In this document: positions 12,421 through 23,764 of the stretch, piece after piece
How the letters are laid out: every line of letters starts with the position of its first letter
Numbering within the stretch: the first letter of the stretch is position 1
Source: Hemibagrus wyckioides
Lineage: Eukaryota; Chordata; Actinopteri; Siluriformes; Bagridae
NCBI RefSeq assembly: GCF_019097595.1
Contig: NC_080715.1
Span: 7,837,073 to 7,901,072, forward strand
Direction of reading: 5' to 3'
Length of the DNA stretch: 64,000 nucleotides
Program-made: the position numbers and the translations under genes
Notes under the pieces: model-generated
The model's database searches: none
Seen by the model: the letters and a program-made list of their open reading frames with translations, nothing else
What the model was told of the DNA's origin: nothing

Positions 12421-13504
12421 TGAAAGTGTATTGTTTTCATTTAGTTTTACAGAAAAAAGAGAGGTTTCGATGGCTAAACAGGGACATGTTGGAATTTTAT
12501 GGAATGTTACGTCTTGGAATGTTATGACATTTTTACATTTTAAGACAAAACCTTACTTATTAACACTTGAAATTAATTTAATGGCCTTTTTCTTACAATT
12601 TTGCAGAAATATAAGATGTAAATCACCTACAGTAACTTAGCATGAACTTTCTAGTCTATGTCAAGCTATTTTATTTTGTTTGCCTGATTGTTTTAGTTTT
12701 AATCCATTACTTATTTGCCATCTAATAATGGACAGAATAGATTCGTTTTAGTGAGTAAGTGGTAGTTAAATAGCACATGTCACTGTTGTTGGGCTTTTCT
12801 TTCAGTGAACATTTGTAATGTAACAGAATGGCCTGTTTCTATCTGCTTTTGCAGTTTATATTTCTACACCCTTGTGTTAACCGTTCTTTGTTTATATTTT
12901 TTACTAATTATGTTTATTATATTAATTGGCATCAGTCTGACAAGACGTTTGATACATCGCAAACGGTAGAATTTGGCCGCCAACCTCCTGTTAAATGGGC
13001 CATTATACAGTACAATTCTAGCACTTCATCCACACTGACATACAGCTAGTCACTCAGCGCTCAAACTCTATCAGGAGAAGCTTCGGCTCTCAGCTTGAAA
13101 TTGATGCAAATCCTAAGTACAAAAGCCAATGAACTGCAAAAGAAAATAGCTAAGTTGATAAATGTACTAATCCCCAAGGAAGGGAGCATTTAATAGAAGG
13201 AACAGGAGGAGCTGGAGAAATTTCTGGAACTAGCGCATGTGTGGAAATGGGAAAAACCGAGGTTACGGTGATCGTAAAGGAATGACAACATCGAGCTCGG
13301 TCCTGAAGAGCGCTAATCTAGGATTAACAAAATTGCCACAGCTCAAACCCAGAGTCTCAGGCAGGAGGATGGATCATATATAAATTATGTATAAGGGAGA
13401 CCACTAACTGAGTGTGTGTATGTGTGTGTATATGTCTACATATAAAATACCTATTTATATTCTTTTTATATCATTTTTATGTTTGCACAGACTAAAGCCC
13501 CCAG
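12421..13504. other. Unannotated intergenic sequence
   Basis: No gene or clear repeat is seen. 12960-13340 is less AT-rich than its surroundings but not recognisable. Confidence 0.45.
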
Positions 13505-13880
13505 AGACATTGACCTCCAGAAGACCTTTGGTCCGAAGGTGTGCTGTGGTATCTAACACCAAGCCATCCTTTAAGTCCCATAAGTTGTGAGGTAGAACCT
13601 TCATGGATCAGGACTTATTTGTATTGAACATCCCACAGATGCTCAATCTGACTGAGAGATGAGGCCAAATCTTAGGCCAAATCAACACTCTTTATGTTCC
13701 TTAAACCATTCCCGAACATTTTTTGCAGTGTAGCAGAGAGCATTATTCTGCTGAAAGAGGACACTGACATTAGGGAAGGGTCTACAGCTATATTTAGTTA
13801 GGTGGTACATGTCCAAGTAACATCTACAGGAGTTCCAGGACCTGAGGTTTTCCAGCAGAACATTGCCTAGAGCATCACAC
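13505..13880 (-). mobile_element. Tc1/mariner transposase relic (family A')
   Basis: Translated on the minus strand, broken frames give NALCYTAKNVREWF (13715-13760 region) and IEHLWDV (13640-13660 region). These are the C-terminal catalytic motifs of Tc1-type DDE transposases. There are multiple frame breaks and stops, and no inverted repeats are evident. It is a dead fragment. Confidence 0.6.
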
Positions 13881-14114
13881 TGTGTGATTGTAAAGAAATA
13901 ATCAATGTTATTCAGTTTCAGTTACACTATACACGTCACTTGTTTTAATGTTATGGCTAATCTGTGTACATACCTTTTAATATAAACCATAATTCCCACA
14001 CTTACCTGTGTACCTGTACAGATTATTATATCTAATATATCATGTGTCAGTGTTAGTGCTTTTGTGAGTATATTATATACAGTATGCACACATACAGGAT
14101 GCATGTGAACACTG

Positions 14115-14420
14115 GTGGAATATGTAATATTGCTTTATTAATAAGATACTGGACCGCCATTTGCATTTAATACAGCTTCCAAACTTCTTGGGAACAGATT
14201 AATTCAACTGAATGTCTTCTAGTGGAATTTTGTACGATTTATCTAATAGGATATCCTCCCTGTTTGACGTCTGGAACCAGACATCCCAAGTTGTACACTT
14301 CTATGGGGGTTCTCCATACATAAACTCGACCTGCTGTTGGGAATAATGTAAATGATGAATCGTTTCTAATCTTCAGCTGTCCAACACTGCTGAGCACAAC
14401 TTATTCATACTGGCATGCAA
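14115..14420 (-). mobile_element. Tc1-like transposase C-terminal relic
   Basis: The minus strand reads IPLEDIQ followed by a segment ending CKWRSSILL. This resembles the extreme C-terminus of fish Tc1 transposases, where the last residues are a Gly-Gly-Pro-type tail. The right part (14270-14360) keeps other transposon-like blocks. Heavily mutated. Confidence 0.45.
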
Positions 14421-15190
14421 CCTAGACCATACTGTATATAGCAACGAAAATTTAAAAAATGATAATCACAACATTTATTTTTTCACAGCAGCTTACACAA
14501 ATAATATTAACCCCTATAACAATGGGTGTTCACGTTATTTTGTCTAACCCGCCTCTTTATTTTATTTCATTGCTGCTTTAACACATTTCAAAATACATTT
14601 CAGAAAGCATAACCAGTCTTTCTCCTTGCATTGGCATTTCGATGAAGCAAAAAGATTATTACAAGCCAATTTCTAAATATTTACTGATGATGAGCTTCAA
14701 GATTGTTTTGCAGGCAGATAATTTAGTTAGCATGCAAATATGCATTTTAATAACAGTAATAATTTTGTAGACATTTATTTTCAAAAGCAATGATAAAAAA
14801 TGTGACATTTTAAAGCTTGAATTAAAATTCTAAAATGCTTGCAAATTCAAGATAAATGTAGCTACTTTTAGGACAGTTTTACTTGAATATTTTATTTTAT
14901 TTTATTTTTTATTTTATTTTTTTGCCACAAGAAATTAAAAAAAAATGTTTGTGTATTCTAATTTTTTTCCCTGAATATAAAATTTTTTCACAGCTCAGAA
15001 ACATAAATACATTTGTCAAGAAATTTAGTTTTAATGTATTAAATCTCAACACTGAAATTCCCATACTTTTGATGCATTTGCATATTGAAAGCTGATTGGC
15101 TTGTATATTTTCTGACACTACAACACTCAATTTCTACATCGAAAGCCACCTCCAATATACAACTCAAACTTTTATAAAGTTCATGATGAC
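14421..15190. other. AT-rich unannotated sequence
   Basis: Strongly AT-rich with TTTTA runs (14885-14925). No gene is supported. Confidence 0.5.
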
Positions 15191-15480
15191 TTCTAGTACG
15201 TTTTTGCCTTACTTTTCAGGGAAAAATGAGCTGAAGTGAATTAGCATCAGATTGCACGGTTAATGACGAGGCTCCAGTCGGAGGCCTTTTTAATGATGTT
15301 TGAAGGCATTTTCAAAGCCGGGTTCAGGTATTAGCCTCAGTGTGTGTGAGGAGTGCTTTGCGTCAGGCTAATCAGACCCTCTTAACTCCTCAATTATTTT
15401 CCATTACAGGGGAGCGATGGCTGCGTTTAGCCTGCTCAGTTTGTTGGTAATGGAAGGCTTCATACTGAGATGTGTTAATT
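15190..15480. promoter_or_regulatory. Candidate conserved non-coding element
   Basis: A repeat-free, GC-balanced patch within AT-rich DNA. It has several homeodomain-type cores (GTTAATGA, TTTAATGATG, CTAATCAG, CAATTATTTTCC) and no coding frame. This resembles developmental enhancers near vertebrate genes, but conservation cannot be tested here. Confidence 0.3.
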
Positions 15481-15962
15481 GGTAGGTGATGGAGCCTGAG
15501 GGCCATGGGTTATGTTTGGAACATCCTTATTAGCACTTAACTCCTTCAGTGAGGCAAACAGTCGGTGTAGGCATGTGTGTTCTGTCTCTTTTTGAGAACT
15601 AACCGTCTCAGATTGTAAAGCTGACCCTGTGGAACGGAGCATCGTGAAAGCGAAAATGAATTTATGCTTAATTTCTTTAATGTATTTCTTTGAAAAGTGG
15701 AAGAGTGAACCCATGCTAATGTTCAAAAAACCGACAAGATATTGTCCATCTTCTTTGGTGGATAAACGGCGTGGAAATGGAGATGAAGAAAAGGGGCACA
15801 AGGTAGCAGTCGTTTGATAGAGTAAAGCTGTCTACAGAGTGGAAATTGGCCTAAATCAGGGAGAAAATATAAAGAAATAATGAGAGAAAATGATTTGCTG
15901 AGTCAAGTCCTGACATAGTGAAACAAAAAGAAATTAGACATCCTGATGACATAGCACTTCAA

Positions 15963-15978
15963 CTTTTTATTTATTAAT

Positions 15979-16023
<45 letters not shown>

Positions 16024-16072
16024 ATTAACAAATTTTATTTATTTATTTACTCATGTATTTATTTATTTTGCT
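15963..16072. repeat. (TTTA)n microsatellite
   Basis: About 100 bp of ATTT units with one interruption near 16020. Confidence 0.95.
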
Positions 16073-16186
16073 ACTCCAAAAATCGGCACTTTAAAGCTTC
16101 TGTACTCAGAGTGCTTGGATTTTTTATCTATGAGTCAAGTGTAGTACATGTAAAGATCTTTTCATTCCCAGCACTGCAACACACTT

Positions 16187-16560
16187 CCTCAGATCCCCCG
16201 GACTAATCCCGGACTAATCCCACCATCTTTCAGGATACAAGAAAGACCTGCATAAAGACTCTTCTCTGTTCTGGTGCCTCGCTGGTGGAATAAACTTCCC
16301 CTCGATGTCTGAACAGCTGAATCACTAGCTGCCTTTAAACCACATCTAAAGACCTACCTCTTCCCCAAGTACTTAAATTAGCGCTTAAAACCTAAAACAA
16401 ACAAACAAAACTTATTGTTTATGTGCTATTCTTGCTCCAGAGCATTTCGTCTGATGTTATTCTTAGTCTGTGACCTAGTGAACCAGTCTCAGGATGTATT
16501 GATTTTAAATCACTTCTGTATAAGCGCCTCTGCCAAATGCCGTAAATGTGAATTAAAATT
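16187..16560 (+). mobile_element. L2-like LINE 3' end (decayed)
   Basis: In one frame from about 16272 the sequence reads LVPRWWNKLPLDV, stop, TAESLAAFKPHLKTYLF. This is the C-terminal tail of reverse-transcriptase polyproteins of L2-type non-LTR elements. The 3' UTR ends in CTCTGCCAAATGCCGTAAAT (16527-16546), a tail also carried by the SINEs in this window. In-frame stops show it is inactive. Confidence 0.6.
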
Positions 16561-16599
16561 TGAATGTTCCTGCACACAGTTAGAAATCCAATACACATC

Positions 16600-17080
16600 C
16601 ATATGATGCTGAAGACGTCGGCGTTAAATCAAGAAAGAGGGCTCGGTCAGTGAAGCAAGAGGAAATTGATTTGACAGACGCCCCTAATTTGGTTGCGAGA
16701 GTGTAAAAGAAAGCCCACTGGCCCGCTTTTGTGTACGGCCGCGCCTCTTATTATGTGAGTGGTTTCATTAAACTTTAACTGCAGAGGCCTTCTGGCTCAA
16801 AATCTGTTTAATTTCACTCCAACCCCCCCCTGCATACACACAACATCGTCAGCATCACACATACACACACCCTCTGTGATGGATCCCATTTAAAGCGGGC
16901 CAAGTCATACATTCGCCCTAGAGAAGTTCACATCCCTTATTGACAGACTACCCTTCGCCTGCCGCTTTTTTCTTTTCATTAAGGTTTGCAATTTGGACGC
17001 CTTCCAAATTGCTCCTCTATTCTTCGAGGCGAGAAGCGCACTAATTATGCCGCCGTCTTCGAGAGGAGTGGAAACACAAT
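16600..17080. promoter_or_regulatory. Candidate conserved non-coding element
   Basis: GC-balanced, mostly repeat-free sequence with CCCCTAATTTGG, TTATTATGTGAG and CCGCGCC. It is interrupted by a short C7/CACA patch (16824-16870) and then continues to 17080. No reading frame is convincing. It is called only from composition and motif density. Confidence 0.28.
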
Positions 17081-17121
17081 TACACACCTTCTGTCTGGTG
17101 TGTGTATATATGTGATGTGTG

Positions 17122-17122
17122 T

Positions 17123-17166
<44 letters not shown>

Positions 17167-17175
17167 GAGAGAGAG
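17122..17175. repeat. (GA)n microsatellite
   Basis: GA units with a few AA interruptions, flanked by TG and CA runs. Confidence 0.95.
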
Positions 17176-17229
17176 CACACATATACAGGGACCTTTTGTA
17201 GGTCAGGAGGACTGCAGGTCTGTTTCATT

Positions 17230-17440
17230 GCACCACATGCCTGATCTGCATGGCTAATGTTTTAATCGTAATAATTAATACCACTTCACTCTCGTGCTGT
17301 AGCTAATTATGCACAGGCACGTCACTGGGGGAGAGGGGATTTTTAGGAAGGGCTTTCAAAAGGCCCCCTGTGAAGGAGGGTTAAAATGTGCAAACAAGCA
17401 TTCGCTGCCAACTCCAAGGATTTGGGATGAGGAATGCTGC
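17230..17440. promoter_or_regulatory. Candidate conserved non-coding element
   Basis: It has clustered ATTA-core sites (GTTTTAATCG, TAATTAATACC, GCTAATTATGCAC) in a repeat-free stretch just beyond the GA run. It is possibly one regulatory block with 16600-17080. Confidence 0.28.
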
Positions 17441-17504
17441 GTTTTTTTGGGAATTAATTAAAATGAGTTACTTTGGATTTTTTCATAAATGTTAACTATA
17501 AACA

Positions 17505-17555
17505 TAATAATAATAATAAAAATAAATAATAATAATAATAATAATAATAAAAATA

Positions 17556-17600
<45 letters not shown>

Positions 17601-17698
17601 GCTACTACTACTACTACTACTACTACTAATAATAATAATAATAATAATAAATACTGCTACTACTACTACTACTACTACTACTAATAATAATAATAATA
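17505..17698. repeat. Compound (AAT)n / (TAC)n microsatellite
   Basis: TAA units alternate with two blocks of CTACTA units (17600-17627 and 17652-17682). The repetition of both blocks suggests a local duplication of a compound unit. Confidence 0.95.
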
Positions 17699-18349
17699 GG
17701 CAGATTCTGTTCAGCCCATTTTGATCCTGAGATTAAACATGGCTTTGTAGCTCCATGTTCGATTTGATCTAAAGCTAATTCTTGTACATACACTATAACT
17801 TATGTAGAGGTAAGAAGTTCTACTGTGTTTATTGCTGATGCTGTGAGCCACCATACTGATGTGATGTCACTTGAGCAGAGTTCTCGAGCAGGAAGTAGTT
17901 CTCAGATTTGAGCTTGTTTTTACAGTATTTAGAGTTTTATTGAAATATCAAATGCACGAAGTTCAAATAGTATTTTATCTAGGAAGAAATCAGGCCACAC
18001 TCAGCGGGGGGAACACCGGCCTCAGCGCAGGTCATCCTGAGGAAACCCATAACCCTTTGTCATACAGGAAGTCCAAACCTCTTCCAGACAGCTGGCGATT
18101 GAAGGAGAGGGAGGAGCGTGTGAAGACTGCTCACTCAGAGATAATGTGAAGCAATGCCGGCCGTTGGAATGGGAGGAGGTTCGAAGAGATAATGAGGAAT
18201 AACTGCAGAGATATGTTTTAGATCAGGAGTCCAAGCACTGATTACATCGAAAAGCTTCTTTCAGTCATCATGTGGCCTCTGACATCTGTCCTTCACCAGA
18301 CCTCTGATAAGTGAAAGACAGATGAACAGACACTGTCACATTCCTGCAG

Positions 18350-18350
<1 letters not shown>
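17699..18350. other. Unannotated intergenic sequence
   Basis: A + strand open frame of 92 codons (17871-18149) has no family features. No gene is called. Confidence 0.45.
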
Positions 18351-18351
<1 letters not shown>

Positions 18352-18386
<35 letters not shown>

Positions 18387-18438
18387 CACTTTATTTCTCT
18401 AGCTCTTTGTCTTTCTTTCTTTCTTTCTTTCTTTCACA

Positions 18439-18478
<40 letters not shown>

Positions 18479-18540
18479 AGTACTTTATCTCTCTAGCTCT
18501 TTGTCTCCCAGACTCCCTCTCTCTCTTTCTTTCACTGTCA

Positions 18541-18584
<44 letters not shown>

Positions 18585-18677
18585 GCTCTCTCTCTCTCTC
18601 TCTTTCTAGCACTTTATCTCTCTAGCTCTTTGTCTCTGTCTCTCTCTTTCTATCACTTTCTTTCTTTCTTTCTTTTT

Positions 18678-18750
<73 letters not shown>
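18352..18750. repeat. Compound (TC)n / (TTTC)n / (CA)n microsatellite
   Basis: Four TC blocks and two TTTC blocks are separated by a repeated spacer, CTTTATCTCTCTAGCTCTTT, at about 18390, 18482 and 18613. The spacer shows that the tract grew by duplication of a unit of roughly 90-130 bp. The + strand frame here is a Ser/Leu run, not a gene. Confidence 0.93.
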
Positions 18751-18751
<1 letters not shown>

Positions 18752-18997
18752 CTTGATATGATAGTAGTGAATGTACATAACATCCTTTTATTGCTCGCCT
18801 GGTCTTAATTTATGACCTCAGACACGGGATGAGAAATCTCTCCTCCTGAAAGACTAAAGGTTTGTGCACTTATTCTATACTCAACTAACATACAGGTTCT
18901 CTTTAGGCTTGTTTCAAGCCCTGTCATTAAGACCCTCTTTATAACTCAGAGGTCACTCAGTGGTCATTGGAGATAAGCGTCTCCTGTGTTTTACTGG

Positions 18998-19075
18998 CTT
19001 GACGTCACCGGGATGATGTCATCACTAAGGACACTGCACGTCACGTCACGTCAGGTCAAGTCATGTCAGGATTTT
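18998..19075. promoter_or_regulatory. Cluster of CRE-type half sites
   Basis: It contains a full palindromic TGACGTCA (19000-19007), then ATGATGTCATC, then GCACGTCACGTCACGTCAGG with GTCAAGTCATGTCAGG. TGACG-type half sites repeat every 5-6 bp. This could bind CREB/ATF factors, or it may just be a short pentamer repeat. Confidence 0.35.
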
Positions 19076-19189
19076 TTCCCCCACCACATTTGCATATTGA
19101 TGAACAATTTTTTTTTCTTCTTCTTGCACATTAGGGCAGTATCAGTGTGCGTCTTCCTGCTCACACTGAGCACTTAATGCACGCTGTCT

Positions 19190-19400
19190 ACCCAATTAAA
19201 CCATGCCACAACCGTGCAGTTCATTAACATGCAAATGGTGTCTTATGAAGAGATTAGTTAATTGCAACTCATTTGCATAATTAATGAACACTCAAATGAA
19301 TAATGCTTTGGCAGATTTGCGCCGCGCTGCTACGAGATAAATTATAAACGACAAGCCCAAGCCCATTGTGTGAAAGCCCTGTGCGTTGGGCAAAATAATA
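19190..19400. promoter_or_regulatory. Candidate conserved non-coding element with octamer sites
   Basis: It contains ATGCAAAT (19230-19237), ATTTGCATAATTAATGAAC (19269-19287) and several TTAATT/ATTA cores, followed by GCGCCGCGCTGC. The pairing of POU octamers with homeodomain cores is typical of developmental enhancers. Conservation is untested. Confidence 0.35.
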
Positions 19401-19924
19401 AAGCAGGTGGGAGACGGATGATGGTTGTGATATCACTTATTAGTAAAGATGGAGTATTTATTTATTTATAATTTATTTATCGGCGTTTGTGCTCTTTCAG
19501 ACGAAGCCGGATCTTGTCTGAACGACTCAATTGGCATTTGCATTTGCATTTTTATTGACCTATTGCGTTCCGTTCCGTCATGAATCATAAAGATTAATCG
19601 TGAGGGGTATTTTTTATCGACTTGACGTAAATGATTCTGCTGTGTATAAATCATGTAGATTAACTGTAATGTTTTGTATTGACTTTATATAGATAGATCT
19701 ATAAAACTGAACGCTTTGTTACATTCATTGTGTACTTCATATGGATTCAGTCATTACAAAACAAATCGGGTGCAAATCGTGACTTTTGTCATGATGGCAT
19801 AAAACGACTAGAAATTAATTAAATAGATTAATGAATTGGACTCAATTCTTTATGAGTTTATAGGGATTTATTTGCAGTATTTGACATGAAGCTTGCAGAT
19901 GAACTTTATTTTATTGTTGATCAC
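19401..19924. other. Unannotated intergenic sequence
   Basis: A tandem ATTTGCATTTGCATTTTT (19536-19553) is the only eye-catching motif. No gene is seen. Confidence 0.45.
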
Positions 19925-20312
19925 GCCATGTCAAATATTGTTTTTTTTTTATTTATTTGTCATTAAAATTATATTAAAACAAGCAAATTTGTAAAATTTG
20001 ATAAATAAAAATTAATTACTAATCATTTTCTTTTGGATTAATTTGATAATTATTTAAAAAAAACAATAAAGATAATATAATAGTAAAAAAAACTATATAT
20101 AATAATTATAATAATTAAATTAAATTATTATTAATACAATATTTTGTTAATTTTAACATTTTATAATAATTAATATTTTATATAAACACTAATAATAATG
20201 ATAATTATTATGATTTTTATTATTAGTAGTAGTAGTATTACTGTCTTTAAATACTTATAATTTTCTTCTTCTTTTTTTCTTTTTCTTCTTTTTTTCTTTT
20301 TTTTCTTTTTTT
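19925..20312. repeat. Very AT-rich low-complexity tract
   Basis: Almost pure A/T for about 300 bp, ending in a TTTTTC-rich tract (20265-20312). Confidence 0.85.
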
Positions 20313-20784
20313 TCCCAGTTTTACTGACAGTTACCACACCACTCCCACAGTATCATGTCGTGTCATGTCATATCTCAGGTGGTACAGATGAACGGTTTCC
20401 TCTGTATTAATGCGGATCAGATCACATGCTGATGGCGCTCGTGACCTTCTATGGCCTGAGATTGTAACGATGCTCAGCTCTGCATGATAACGCTGTCTGA
20501 TAACACAGGAATGCTTTAATAATGCTGTCTGATAACATGGGAATGCCCAGCTCTCTTGTGCGGTCAATTTGCAGCAGATGGACCAAATGAGCGCTTTGTC
20601 CTTTTCTTCAGGTCAGCTGAGGGACATATTCCAGGTCCTGACTTCAGCTTCACATGCAAGTTCATTTTACAGCACTATATTTAATAGTCAGTATGGTTAG
20701 TACAATCCTAATTCTTAATGTAGATAATATTACTTAATAAAATAGCATTACGCTATTACTACAATAAAGCATACATTACAGTTC

Positions 20785-21290
20785 ATTCAAATCAATTCAG
20801 TATGATTGTATCTAATGGACCATTTTATTTAATGGCCTTTTAACAGGAGACGTTGTCACAAAGCAGCTTTACAGAAATATATAAATGTAAAATTTATTCC
20901 TAATGAGCACACCAGGGGTGATGGTGGTGGGGGAAAACTCTCGGAGACCACATGAGGAAGAAACCTTGAGAGGAACCAGACTCAAAAGGGAACCTCATCC
21001 TCATCTGGGTGACGCCATTATTACTCTATTATATCAATACTCTAAACTCTATATAACTCTACACATCAAGTGCAATTATGAAACCAGGAACTTCATTCTA
21101 GTTTTAACATGAAGTCTGTCTTGACGAAGCTGTCCATCAACTGTTCACTGATGTTCGAATCAATCACAGTCTAAAGCCATCTTCATGGTTCCATCTGCAG
21201 CAATCTCCTGTATCTCCAGGCTACTCATGTGGTTCATCCTCAGCAGCAGTGACTGACCTCCAGCCCATGAGCCTCTGACCAGAAGTAGAG
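20785..21290 (+). repeat. Interspersed repeat, 5' part (as at 1133)
   Basis: It shares CAAAGCAGCTTTACAGAAAT, GAGGAAGAAACCTTGAGAGG and GGGAACCTCATCCTCATC in the same order as the copy at 1133-1600. It stops at the (TTA)n run. Confidence 0.6.
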
Positions 21291-21292
21291 CA

Positions 21293-21343
<51 letters not shown>
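21293..21343. repeat. (TTA)n microsatellite
   Basis: Sixteen near-perfect ATT units. Confidence 0.97.
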
Positions 21344-21344
<1 letters not shown>

Positions 21345-21950
21345 GGAGATAAACTGAAAATAATAAACAAACAAACAAAAGATGAAAACAGTGTCTGAGT
21401 ATCTAATAGTGTCTATTTTTATTTATTTATTTATTTATTCTAATGTGTCTGATGCTCAAAATCACAAACACATTCTTAGTGTAAATGCATTTCCACTGCA
21501 GAAGTCGGAACTTAACACAAAGCATTGTGGGTATTGGACCTGAACTCAACCCTCTGCTTATGCTTCATCAGTAAGCTCCTGTAATAGCAGTCTAATTGGA
21601 ACACGGCGGTCTAAGTGTAATTCCCCATTGTAGTAGCTGATTAATTAACAGCTATAGTGTTGAGTTAAACTGGATCATACGGGCATGTGTTGAGCAGCGA
21701 ATGGGCCGTGACGGGATTCGTCCTCCACCAAACAGACCACCAAATAAAGGCTGATATTTCTGTTCTCTATTCTTATAACTGAGACTACACACACACACAC
21801 ACACACACTTTTAGACATATGTTCCAGTGAGAATGCCCAGGAATGGCTGTGTGTTCTTCTATAACTGATTTATTGTTTTGATAAGCAGTTCATCTCTGTT
21901 GGGTCTCTGCACTAAAGCTCAGCCTCGGATATCATGTAGCTGCAATAATC
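21344..21950. other. Unannotated intergenic sequence
   Basis: It contains a (TTTA)n run (21417-21440) and a (CA)n run (21786-21808). The block 21560-21740 is unique-looking, with GTAGCTGATTAATTAACAGC. No gene is seen. Confidence 0.45.
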
Positions 21951-22035
21951 AAGGATGTTTGTTCAAAATGTGTGAGTGAAATGTGAAGTGTTGTGTTACA
22001 GTGTGTTGTGGTATTGTATGTTGAGTAGAATTGTG

Positions 22036-23262
22036 TTTTGTTGTGTGTTGTGGTTGTAGTGTGGTAGTGTGTGTTGTGGTTGTAGCGTGGTAGTGTGTGT
22101 CGTGGTTGTAGTCTGGCAGTGTGTGTCGTGGTTGTAGTGTGGTAGTGTGTGTCGTGGTTGTAGTGTGGCAGTGTGTGTCGTGGTTGTAGTGTGGCAGTGT
22201 GTGTCGTGGTTGTAGTCTGGCAGTGTGTGTCATGGTTGTAGTGTGGTAGTGTGTGTCGTGGTTGTAGTGTGGCAGTGTGTGTCGTGGTTGTAGTCTGGCA
22301 GTGTGTGTCGTGGTTGTAGTGTGGCAGTGGGTGTCGTGGTTGTAGCGTGGCAGTGTGTGTCGTGGTTGTAGCGTGGCAGTGTGTGTCGTGGTTGTAGTGT
22401 GGCAGTGTGTGTCGTGGTTGTAGTGTGGTAGTGTGTGTCGTGGTTGTAGTGTGGCAGTGGGTGTCGTGGTTGTAGTGTGGTAGTGTGTGTCGTGGTTGTA
22501 GTGTGGCAGTGTGTGTCGTGGTTGTAGTGTGGCAGTGTGTGTCGTGGTTGTAGTGTGGTAGTGTGTGTCGTGGTTGTAGCGTGGTAGTGTGTGTCGTGGT
22601 TGTAGCGTGGTAGTGTGTGTCGTGGTTGTAGTGCGGTAGTGTGTGTCGTGGTTGTAGTGTGGCAAGGTGTGTCGTGGTTGTAGTGTGGTAGTGTGTGTCG
22701 TGGTTGTAGTGTGGTAGTGTGTGTCGTGGTTGTAGTGTGGCAGTGTGTGTCGTGGTTGTAGTGTGGTAGTGTGTGTCGTGGTTGTAGTGTGGCAAGGTGT
22801 GTCGTGGTTGTAGTGTGGTAGTGTGTGTCGTGGTTGTAGTGTGGCAAGGTGTGTCGTGGTTGTAGTGTGGTAGTGTGTGTCGTGGTTGTAGTGTGGTAGT
22901 GTGTGTCGTGGTTGTAGTGTGGTAATGTGTGTCGTGGTTGTAGTGTGGCAAGGTGTGTCGTGGTTGTAGTGTGTGTCGTGGTTGTAGTGTGGCAGTGTGT
23001 GTCGTGGTTGTAGTGTGGTAGTGTGTGTCGTGGTTGTAGTGTGGCAAGGTGTGTCGTGGTTGTAGTGTGGTAGTGTGTGTCGTGGTTGTAGTGTGGTAGT
23101 GTGTGTCGTGGTTGTAGTGTGGCAGTGTGTGTCGTGGTTGTAGTGTGGTAGTGTGTGTCGTGGTTGTAGTGTGGCAAGGTGTGTCGTGGTTGTAGTGTGG
23201 TAGTGTGTGTCGTGGTTGTAGTGCGGTAGTGTGTGCTGTGGTTATAGTGTCGTTTTGTGTGT
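22036..23262. repeat. Minisatellite array 1: 26-bp GT-rich unit, about 46 copies
   Basis: The unit is GTGTGTCGTGGTTGTA followed by GTGTGGTA or a variant. Unit types differ mainly at the end: GGTAGT, GGCAGT or GGCAAG. Each unit holds one CpG. One short unit lies near 22955. Flanks on both sides carry TAGAATTGTGTTTTGT, so the array grew inside an older GT-rich repeat. Because 26 is not a multiple of three and the unit lacks minus-strand stops, there is a 499-codon minus-strand frame of Thr/His/Pro repeats. It is not a gene. Confidence 0.95.
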
Positions 23263-23439
23263 ATTGTGGAATTGGGTGTTGTGTTATAGTGTGTTGTGGA
23301 TGTAGTGTGGTGTTGTATGTTGTGTAGAATTGTGTTTTGTGGTGTGTTGTATAGAAGTGTGTGTTGTGTTGTGTAAAATTGTTGGTTGTGTGTCTTTGGA
23401 AACAGGTTTTGATTCCCCACTCTACATCCACTGAAAAAC

Positions 23440-23764
23440 ATCTCCATTATAAAACAACCCCGAGATTCTTATTAACCTTGTTATACTGTAACCATGACTA
23501 CATGACATATATAACACTTTGAGGTGCCTCGTAACACTAGCTCTGTATTTATAGAGCTAAAAAAGAATGATATGAAATCTACAGTATATTATTGTATTAT
23601 TATTAATATTATTATTATTATTAGTGTTTATTGTGAATAATGGAATTGACAAGAGCACAGAGAGAAATGCCCTCTGAGAAGTTCTAATAAAATGAGTTTA
23701 CTATATTTATATCATTCAGTGTTGAGGAAGAAAATTGCCTCCGCTTTATCCGTTATCTTCTAAT
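23440..23764. other. Unique spacer between arrays 1 and 2
   Basis: AT-rich unique-looking sequence with a short TTA run (23594-23622). No gene is seen. Confidence 0.5.

Noticed and set aside
15475..15817. Overlapping frames of 108 codons (minus) and 62 codons (plus) as a small gene
   Set aside because: No family features, no splice context and overlap on both strands; probably random.
21932..23447. Minus-strand frames of 499 and 405 codons with a His/Thr/Asn-rich 26-residue repeat
   Set aside because: Pure translation of the 26-bp minisatellite in overlapping frames, with no conserved flanking domain.
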